Below are positions 58,273 through 64,000 of a DNA stretch of 64,000 nucleotides, piece by piece (the stretch's first letter is position 1; each line of letters opens with the position of its first letter). Source of the stretch: Methylobacterium tardum (lineage in GTDB: Bacteria; Pseudomonadota; Alphaproteobacteria; Rhizobiales; Beijerinckiaceae); contig NZ_CP097484.1 of assembly GCF_023546765.1 (NCBI RefSeq), positions 1,429,501 to 1,493,500 of the forward strand, written 5' to 3'. Made by a program: the position numbers and the translations under genes. The notes beneath the pieces were generated by a model that was not told where the DNA came from, searched no databases, and worked only from the letters and a program-made list of their open reading frames with translations.

Positions 58273-58470
58273 ATGATCGACCTGGACACGGCCACTGCTG
58301 AGGATTTCGACGCCGTCCCAGCCCTAAAGGGCCGCGGCTTCGAGATCGTCCGCGACCGCAAGGAGCGCCGGCGTTTCACCAGCTTGCGCCAACTTAACGA
58401 AGTGCCGGGCCTTGCGGGCAAGACCGAAGGTCTTGGCGAAGCTGTGTCGGCCGGCGACACGGCCGAGTGA
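58273..58470 (+). CDS. Small helix-hairpin-helix protein
   Basis: 65 residues. IDLDTATAEDFDAVPALKGR and TSLRQLNEVPGLAGKTEGLG form two helix-hairpin-helix-like elements, the layout of ComEA-type DNA-binding modules (N-x-A-x-x-x-L-x-x-x-P-G-I). No signal peptide, so it is cytoplasmic and probably binds DNA non-specifically. Convergent with the Fic gene. Confidence 0.6.
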   Translation: MIDLDTATAEDFDAVPALKGRGFEIVRDRKERRRFTSLRQLNEVPGLAGKTEGLGEAVSAGDTAE

Positions 58471-58506
58471 GCCCGGGTATGACAGACGCCTCATGCCGTT
58501 CGCCGT

Positions 58507-59397
58507 CTAATCGCCGATCCCGCCTCCGTCTCGCCCCCTGGGCGAGGGAGCAGGTTTCCGATCCTCACGCTCCGGTTCGACGATACTGAGATATCGCTCC
58601 GTCGCCTGGACGAGGCAAGTTCCCATGAAGTTCCGGTAGGCCGAGCGTGTTCGGGGATCCCGGACATCGTGGCCGAGGGGCTCGGCAAGTTGCCGGTCTT
58701 CGAGCACCTTCAGATACTCGGCGCGGACCTCGGGCCTGATCGGGACAGGCGGCAAGCCGTCCTTGAGGAGCAGCAGGTTCATCAGAAGCCGCGCCGTCCG
58801 GCCGTTGCCATCGGAGAAGGGATGGATGGTGACGAGGGCATAATGGGCCTCGAAGGCGCTTTGCCATCCTTGGGCGCGCTCGAGACTCTGACCAAAGCGC
58901 TCCATTAAGCCGGGGATTTTGTGTGGGCCCGGCAAGATTACGTCCGAGCCGACGATCCGGCGTAGACTGTCGGAATAGATTCCGGAGATCTTCGGATTGG
59001 ATCGATAGGTCACGATCCGGTGCAGATCGAGCACGTCCCGCTCCGTGACGGGACGGGATTCGGCGGCGATCTGGCGCATAGTCTGGACCGCCTCGTAGTG
59101 ATCCAGAGCCTCCATGTGCTCGACCACCGTCTTGCCGCCGATCGTGATACCTTTCTCGATGACGAGGCCCGTCTCTCGATGGGTAAGCGTGTTTCCCTCA
59201 ATTGCATTCGATGTGTACGTCAGTTCGACATCAAACGACGCATTAAGCTTTTCCAGGGCAACGCCGTCGAGCGGCCGAAGTTTTACCATCCGATGTTTCA
59301 AAGCGGCGATGCGATCCGCAAGATAGTCTTTGGGCTCAATGGGCATGGGAGAATCTGGGTTTCTCATCGGATCGACGAATAGGGGTACGACGGACAT
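58507..59397 (-). CDS. Class II Fic-domain AMP-transferase
   Basis: 296 residues. The catalytic Fic motif IHPFSDGNGRTARLLMN (His192) is complete, and the N-terminal inhibitory helix YTSNAIEGNTLTHRE (Ser63, Glu67, Gly68) marks a self-inhibited class II Fic protein. Such enzymes attach AMP or related groups to target proteins after relief of inhibition. A winged-helix C-terminus is not evident; the tail is low-complexity. ATG 59346 (MPIEPKDYLADRIAALKHR) is an alternative start. Confidence 0.88.
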   Translation of the reverse strand: MSVVPLFVDPMRNPDSPMPIEPKDYLADRIAALKHRMVKLRPLDGVALEKLNASFDVELTYTSNAIEGNTLTHRETGLVIEKGITIGGKTVVEHMEALDHYEAVQTMRQIAAESRPVTERDVLDLHRIVTYRSNPKISGIYSDSLRRIVGSDVILPGPHKIPGLMERFGQSLERAQGWQSAFEAHYALVTIHPFSDGNGRTARLLMNLLLLKDGLPPVPIRPEVRAEYLKVLEDRQLAEPLGHDVRDPRTRSAYRNFMGTCLVQATERYLSIVEPEREDRKPAPSPRGRDGGGIGD

Positions 59398-59426
59398 CCG
59401 AAATCGTCCGTCGTACCTGGAATGTC

Positions 59427-59660
59427 TCAGCGGACGTTCGTGTTCGGCCGGATCGTAAACACAGGCGGCGGCTCAGCGAAGATGTCACCGATCGGGTTCA
59501 TGCGCTCCTGGGCCTGACGCGGCGTTGCGACCGGCTCTACAGGGACCTCTACCGGAACCTTCGCGGCAGGCCGGGTCGCACGATGGTGATCGCGCCGCGC
59601 CGTCTTGTTCCGCTCGCGCGCGTTCTCGGCGAGGCTGCGCCGGCGGATTGCCCCTTCCAT
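59427..59660 (-). CDS. Small basic hypothetical protein
   Basis: 77 residues, strongly basic N-terminus (RRRSLAENARERNKTARRDH), then a Pro/Val-rich stretch and MNPIGDIFAEPPPVFTIRPN. Likely disordered. It could be a chance frame, but the C-terminal half is not typical of antisense GC-rich sequence. Confidence 0.35.
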   Translation of the reverse strand: MEGAIRRRSLAENARERNKTARRDHHRATRPAAKVPVEVPVEPVATPRQAQERMNPIGDIFAEPPPVFTIRPNTNVR

Positions 59661-59720
59661 CGAGGTCCGCGCGTCGATCTTAGGTGTGGTCGGCCGTCGG
59701 CAGGGATCAGCAAGTTCAGA

Positions 59721-60146
59721 TCAGCTCGTGATGGCCCTACCCGCAAGCCTCTCGGACGATACGACTGCACCGTCTGCTCCGTAGTAGAGAACGCGGCGGC
59801 CGACGATCGACACGATGAAGCCAACACACCCAGCCGCCAGGATGCGCTCGCAAAACTCTGGGTATGTGCACGCGTCGCCCGCTGCCTCGATACCTGCGGT
59901 CGAGAACCGAGGGGCAGGTTTTCTGATCTGGACATACACCGGCAGAACCGCGGTATAGTCGCCCTGATAGTACGTCGTATCGCCACGCACGAGATCGACG
60001 TGAAGGCGTTCGACGCCGACAGAACCTAGGTTCCGCACGAGTTCTGCAAAAGTCAAACGGCCTCCAGCGGCCTCGCGCGCTGCTTTGCAGATCGCGGATT
60101 GAACTTCATAGTCCACCGTACGTTCCCTTATTTGATCGAGGGGCAC
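59721..60146 (-). CDS. DUF1398-like protein
   Basis: 141 residues. GVERLHVDLVRGDTTYYQGD, YPEFCERILAAGCVGFIVSI and VLYYGADGAVV match the pattern of DUF1398 proteins, small cytoplasmic proteins of unknown function. It is complete, with an N-terminal helical part. Its promoter region is 26 bases from the left CTAG of the IS481 element, which may affect its expression. Confidence 0.6.
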   Translation of the reverse strand: MPLDQIRERTVDYEVQSAICKAAREAAGGRLTFAELVRNLGSVGVERLHVDLVRGDTTYYQGDYTAVLPVYVQIRKPAPRFSTAGIEAAGDACTYPEFCERILAAGCVGFIVSIVGRRVLYYGADGAVVSSERLAGRAITS

Positions 60147-60175
60147 AAGAGATTTGAATTCAACGCAGCTTCTAG

Positions 60176-61174
60176 ATATTTGGTCCCGGGGTTTGATGGT
60201 GCACTCTTCACGTTGGAGGGGAGGGACGCGCGATGGGCCAGCTTCTTCACGGCAGCGTCACGACAACCAAGGCGATCCGTCGAGCGATCCAGCATCGTCA
60301 AGCGAACCTGAGGGCGCTCTCGAAACGGACCTTGGTCGCCGACCAGCGCACGGGCTCCAAGGATCTGCGTTCGACGGTGCTGTCACCCGAGGACGAGGCG
60401 GTGGTCGCCGCCTTTCTCGCCGTCTTACGCTCCTACCATAGGACGACTGCCTCTACGCGCTCCAGGCCCTGATCCCGCACCTGACCCACTCTTCGCTACA
60501 CCGCTACCTGCAGCGCCACGGCATCAGCCGACTGCCGGAGGTCGACGGTGACAAGCCCAAGCGGTCACGCTTAAAGGCTACCCGCTCGGCTACTTCCACA
60601 TCGATCTGCCTGAAGCTCACACGGAAGAAGGGCGGCTCGAGCTGCTCGTCGCCATTGATCGCACGACCAAGTTCGCCTTCGTGGAGCTGCACGAGAAGGC
60701 CACCCGGCGTGTTGCGGATGCCGTTCTCCGGCATCTAATCGAGGCCGTGCCCGACAAGGTACACACGGTACTCACGGACAACGACACCCGCTGCACCATG
60801 CCCGGCGACGTTGCCTCGGCCGCGCCATTGATCAGGGAGACGATCGCAGCCGGGCAGACCTTCCGAGCTTACAGCTTCGAGTCCGCCTGCGCCCGCAACG
60901 ATATCGACCATCGGCTGACCAAACCGCGCACCCCTGGATCAACGGTTAGGTCGAGCGGATGAACCGCACGATCAAGAACGCCACGGTCAAGCGCTATCAT
61001 TAAAGCAGTTCGCACAGCCTCGCGCTCACCTGGCCAAGTTCGCCAGTGCCTACAACTTCGCACGCCGTCTGAAGACCCTTCGCGGTCTCACGCCCTACGA
61101 GGCCATCTGCAAGGCATGGACGAACCATTCAGGTTCAACCACAACCCGCACCACCAAATCCCGGGCCCTAACAT
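60176..61174 (+). mobile_element. IS481-family element flanked by CTAG target duplications
   Basis: Bounded by 27-base imperfect inverted repeats (60176-60202 and 61148-61174) with CCCGGG cores. CTAG precedes the left end (60172-60175) and follows the right end (61175-61177 plus G, interrupted by the IS5 insertion). CTAG is the known IS481-type target. The transposase inside is decayed. Confidence 0.75.
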
Positions 61175-61178
61175 CTAG
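60233..61178 (+). pseudogene. IS481-family transposase, multiply frameshifted
   Basis: Starts MGQLLHGSVTTTKAIRRAIQ, then a piece matching the helix-turn-helix region is missing (RTLVADQRTGSKDLRSTVLS follows too early). The DDE core appears in pieces: LGYFHIDL, RRVADAVLRHLIEAVPDKVH, TVLTDNDTRCTMPGDVAS and CARNDIDHRLTKPRTPGSTV. Several frame changes and a stop precede the end FARRLKTLRGLTPYEAICKA and HQIPGPNI. The stop TAG at 61176-61178 is completed by the first base of the IS5 element. Not functional. Confidence 0.75.
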
Positions 61179-62026
61179 GGTCTGGACTCGATCAGCACCA
61201 GAAGGCGATGACGGCCGCGAGCGCGACGGCTGAGGCATAGTTGCGGGCGAGCTTGTCGTAGCGGGTCGCGATGCGGCGGAAGTCTTTCAGGCGGTTGAAG
61301 GTCGCCTCGATGCGCCAGCGTTCGCGATAGCGGCGCTTGTCGTGACGGATGCGGCGCTTGCGGCCGCGCTTGCCCGGGATGATGGGGGTGATGCCCTGCG
61401 CTCGCAGATCGGCGCGCAGCCAGGCGGCGTCATAGCCTTTGTCGGCGCTCAGACGGTGGATGCGGCCGGGAGCTTCAGCGAGCACCTCGGACGCCGTGCG
61501 CACGTCGCTGGCGTTGCCGGGTGTCAGCAGGAGGACGCCGGGGCGGCCGAGGACATCGGTGAGCGCGTGGATCTTGGTGGTCTGGCCGCCGCGCGAGGGG
61601 CCAATCCCTTGCGCCTTGGCCCCCTTTCCCGCCGTGAGCCGAGCGCTGCGCCCGCACGTAGGTGCTGTCGATGGCCGCCGCCTCGCCTGACCATCCGGCT
61701 TTGGCCAGGGCTGCCAACAGCGCCTTCCAGAAGCCACGCCGTGACCACCGGTTGAAGCGGTTGTAGACCGTGGTACGCGGGCCGTAGGCGGCTGGGCAGT
61801 CGCGCCAGCGGCAGCCCGAGGTGAGCACGTGCACGATGCCGGAGATGATTTGCCGGTCGTCCTTGCGCTCCGGTCCGGGCTGGTTCTTGGGCATGAACGG
61901 CTCGATCACCGCCCACTGCGCATCCGAGAGCCAGAACAGGTCCGCCATCGCTACCTCCAGGTCGCAAACGGCGGCCCTGAATCACAAAACGACAGCGTCT
62001 GCAACAGCTTGATTCGGTTCACGCCC
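61178..62026 (-). mobile_element. IS5-family (IS427-type) element inserted in the IS481 target duplication
   Basis: 849 bases. Imperfect terminal repeats start GGG at 61178 and end CCC at 62026; TA is duplicated on both sides (61176-61177 and 62027-62028). The insertion splits the CTAG that flanks the IS481 element. The transposase appears intact, so this copy may be mobile. Confidence 0.8.
61192..61948 (-). CDS. IS5-family transposase made by programmed frameshifting
   Basis: orfA (61475-61948) begins MADLFWLSDAQWAVIEPFMP, with helix-turn-helix region SGCRWRDCPAAYGPRTTVYN. The DDE core starts in orfA (AAIDSTYVRAQRSA) and continues in orfB (to 61192) with GGQTTKIHALTDVLGRPGVL, LSADKGYDAAWLRADLRAQG and YRERWRIEATFNRLKDFRRI. 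The two frames join at GGGAAAGGGGG near 61620, a classic slippery stretch for IS427-group elements. All catalytic acidic residues appear present. Confidence 0.8.
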
Positions 62027-62053
62027 TAGTGGACCACTAAGCGGTTTAAGCCA

Positions 62054-62611
62054 TCAAGGGCGCAAAAAAACCGCCTTCAGAACAAGCAATATTGCGCTCG
62101 GAGACACCATCTTAAGCTTAAGAACATGGCACGTCGTCTCAATAAAATCTGTCCTTGCAACATCGCCGAGAGCAGAATGCAAAGGGAACGCGTCCTCGCC
62201 CAAGTTGCGGCTATTGACTTTCCGTTCATATAGCTGTGCAGCGCGATAACCAAGATCAAATGCAAGATACTCACGCCCATATTTGAGCATGAACTCCTTC
62301 GCGTCATCGAGGTCTTCCGCAAACACGAAATTAGATATCGGCGACGATCGACACAACCAATAAATAAGATAAGCTGCGCATTTTAGATGATCTGGGCGCT
62401 CTAACTTTTTCTCAATAAAATCGAGACGTTTAAGATCCTGAGACCACTCGAAAAACCCGTCCAATGCGTTGCGCTTGTTCCAGTGAAAAACCACCCCCAT
62501 TTCCTCAGCCCGGTCATGGAAATCTCGGTAGATCTCAGCTTCGAACACTTCCTTATTTTGGATACGCTCGAAGAAATCCCCCGTCAGACCCTTGCTCAAC
62601 CGGACGTCCAT
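62054..62611 (-). CDS. Hypothetical helical protein, lower GC
   Basis: 185 residues from ATG 62611 (MDVRLSKGLTGDFFERIQNK); an ATG at 62629 is six residues longer. Mostly helical and charged, with GVVFHWNKRNALDGFFEWSQ and HLKCAAYLIYWLCRSSPISN. The base composition is clearly AT-richer than the surroundings, suggesting recent acquisition. Family not recognised; no membrane segment is certain. Confidence 0.6.
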   Translation of the reverse strand: MDVRLSKGLTGDFFERIQNKEVFEAEIYRDFHDRAEEMGVVFHWNKRNALDGFFEWSQDLKRLDFIEKKLERPDHLKCAAYLIYWLCRSSPISNFVFAEDLDDAKEFMLKYGREYLAFDLGYRAAQLYERKVNSRNLGEDAFPLHSALGDVARTDFIETTCHVLKLKMVSPSAILLVLKAVFLRP

Positions 62612-62638
62612 CACGTTCCTCAGGCGCACAAATGCGAA

Positions 62639-62661
62639 GGGCGCAGCTCTTTGCTGCGCCC
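62639..62661 (-). terminator. Hairpin between the two lower-GC genes, weak terminator candidate
   Basis: GGGCGCAG, seven bases, CTGCGCCC: an 8-bp stem followed on the minus strand by TTCGCATTTG. It lies 29 bases after the stop of the gene at 62691 and 9-27 bases before the starts of the next gene. Confidence 0.5.
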
Positions 62662-62690
62662 CAACAACCAGTCAACATCAAACGATGCAA

Positions 62691-62852
62691 TTAGGCGGCT
62701 TTGGTCTCGCCAGAAGCCTGAGCCCGACGCCAGGAACCCTTCAGTTCCGACTTGCCTTCGACAACCACGCGCTTGTTCGCGCGAAAGCCGTAAGGCGATT
62801 CGGAAAATTGGGCCAGATATTCAGCGTCAGTCGTCTTTGGCTTCTCAGACAT
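62691..62852 (-). CDS. Small basic hypothetical protein
   Basis: 53 residues: MSEKPKTTDAEYLAQFSESP followed by a basic part (RANKRVVVEGKSELKGSW). ATG 62852 has a good ribosome-binding site (AGGGAAGA just upstream). Its 3' end is 80 bases from the next gene on the same strand. Family not recognised. Confidence 0.55.
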   Translation of the reverse strand: MSEKPKTTDAEYLAQFSESPYGFRANKRVVVEGKSELKGSWRRAQASGETKAA

Positions 62853-63146
62853 TCTTCCCTGCTCCCCCGTGGGTGCTGGTAGCGAAGGTGTATCACTCAG
62901 ATCGGCGCTGTCGAGAGAAATCAGGTCGCTTGAGCAACCTTTCCAATCTCCGTCGCCCTTTGAGCACGCCTCTCTCAACGGTTCGTTAGCGCGATGGTTC
63001 GAGCGCCATAGCGAAATGTGCATCCCGACGCAACCTGAGGGCGCGGTCGGCTGAGACCAGTCGCCAGACGCAAAACGCATCACCCTGATCGTCATAGCCC
63101 GCGCCCAGATCATCTTTCTTGCCTTCGATGGGATTCAAGGGGTTGG
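62853..63146. other. Intergenic stretch
   Basis: About 290 bases; promoter of the small gene on the minus strand and the 5' edge of the EAL fragment. No other gene recognised. Confidence 0.35.
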
Positions 63147-63749
63147 ATGGGTATGATTCGCACTGGGGTCGGCTTTGCGTCCCTGGCGGGGTACTATCTG
63201 TCGCTTTTCAGCTGGCCGCGCCCGCTCGGGATCGCCGTCAACGTCTCGGCGATTCAGCTCCACAACCCGCATTTCGTGCAGTTCGTCCACGGCACCCTGT
63301 TCGAGACCGGCCTGAAGGCCGAGCGCCTGGAGATCGAGATCACCGAGACGGCGCTGATCCGCGATCCGGCCCGGGCGCTGCTCACCCTGCGCCAGCTCAA
63401 GGCCCTGGGCATCCGGATCGCCATGGACGATTTCGGGACCGGCTATTCCTCGCTCTCGAACCTGCGCTCCTTCCCGTTCGACCGGATCAAGATCGACGGC
63501 TCGTTCATCAAGGCGGTCCACAGCAACCCGCAGGGGGCCGCGATCGTGCGCTCCGTCCTCGGGCTCGGGCGCGGCCTCGGGCTGGCGGTGGTGGCCGAGG
63601 GTGTGGAGACGGACGAGGAGCTGTCGTTCCTGGCCGCGGAGCACTGCACCCTGGCCCAGGGCTACCTGCTGGGCCGGCCCGCGCCGATCGAGCGCTTCTC
63701 CACCCACACCCACGGCACCGCGCCGGAGGCGGCGGCCTCCGTGGCGTAG
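63147..63749 (+). pseudogene. Truncated EAL-domain (c-di-GMP phosphodiesterase) fragment
   Basis: Homology starts near 63210 with RPLGIAVNVSAIQLHNPHFV and continues through ERLEIEITETALIRD, MDDFGTGYSSLSNLRSFPFD and AVVAEGVETDEELSFLAAEH to the natural C-terminus. The EAL signature itself and everything N-terminal are missing; the first 20 residues (MGMIRTGVGFASLAGYYLSL) are unrelated. Without the metal-binding Glu of EAL it should not hydrolyse c-di-GMP. Its decay borders the core-type gene gpsA. Confidence 0.75.
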
Positions 63750-63872
63750 ATCCGGCGCCTGGATCGCTTCGCTGCGCGCCAGGGCGGCCGCAGAGCCGGG
63801 CGCGAAGGCGGGCGAAGGCGGGCACAAAGGCGACCGCCGAACCATCGACCGGGCGGACCCGACGCAGGCGCG

Positions 63873-64000
63873 CTAATCCGTCTCGCCGCGCAGCGGCCGG
63901 GCCAGCAGCCCCGCGATCACGTCGCCGACCCCGGCCGTACCCGCCACGATGGCGGCGACGGCCGCCGCCACCGGCATCTCGATGCCCTTGGCGGTGGCGA
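63873..64000 (-). CDS. gpsA: Glycerol-3-phosphate dehydrogenase [NAD(P)+], C-terminal end (partial)
   Basis: The last 42 residues are readable: AKGIEMPVAAAVAAIVAG and VGDVIAGLLARPLRGETD before a TAG at 63873-63875. This matches the conserved end of GpsA (G-I/V-E-M-P-I-x-x-A-V ... L-x-x-R-P-x-x-x-E), the enzyme that makes sn-glycerol 3-phosphate for phospholipids. It is a housekeeping gene and so marks core chromosome at the right edge. The call rests on a short stretch. Confidence 0.72.
   Translation of the reverse strand, partial: ATAKGIEMPVAAAVAAIVAGTAGVGDVIAGLLARPLRGETD

Overview
The window looks like a 64-kb accessory stretch of a high-GC alphaproteobacterium, most likely Methylobacterium or a close relative. 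I infer this from the codon usage, the density of HWE-family sensor kinases and c-di-GMP proteins, a TadG-like pilus protein, a DUF6894 protein, a COG4313-type outer-membrane protein and the mix of insertion sequences. No rRNA, tRNA or CRISPR array was found. The right edge runs into what looks like core chromosome (the 3' end of gpsA, minus strand). The left edge cuts a DEAD/DEAH-box helicase.

Layout. 1-11 kb: helicase fragment, a decayed GGDEF remnant, two HD-GYP phosphodiesterase-type genes around a TadG-like gene, an AbiEii-type nucleotidyltransferase with a small partner gene, and an IS607-type element. 11-23 kb: signalling, with an HWE kinase and receiver pair, a frameshifted membrane GGDEF-EAL gene, a second HWE kinase beside a Crp/Fnr regulator, a small lipoprotein and three tandem paralogous coiled-coil genes. 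23-35 kb: a decayed ISL3 element, an outer-membrane channel protein with a good terminator, a 1981-residue DUF4011/helicase/Vsr-like/DUF3320 protein, and an IS3 remnant. 35-49 kb: a receiver gene and a multi-sensor HWE kinase carrying a 47-base GA dinucleotide tract inside its coding sequence, a 1388-residue exported protein with an internal duplication, a chemoreceptor fragment, a nitrilase-fold protein, an intact chemoreceptor and a di-haem peroxidase. 49-60 kb: a defence-type cluster (predicted nuclease plus N6-adenine methyltransferase, GSU2403-type nucleotidyltransferase, DUF262/HNH GmrSD-like protein, class II Fic protein). 60-64 kb: an IS481 element with an IS5 element inserted in its CTAG target duplication, two lower-GC hypothetical genes, a truncated EAL domain and gpsA.

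How the genes fit together. Two themes dominate: environmental signalling (HWE kinases with single-domain receivers, c-di-GMP turnover, chemoreceptors) and defence against foreign DNA. Many signalling genes are truncated or frameshifted and at least six IS families are present, so the region behaves as an old, actively rearranging island.

The most unusual signals are (1) the GA tract, whose length decides whether the kinase domain is in frame; (2) a 27-base inverted repeat present twice, once ahead of the methyltransferase-nuclease operon and once 12 bases ahead of the GSU2403-type gene; (3) a nitrilase-like protein with a novel N-terminal half; and (4) the three tandem coiled-coil paralogues.
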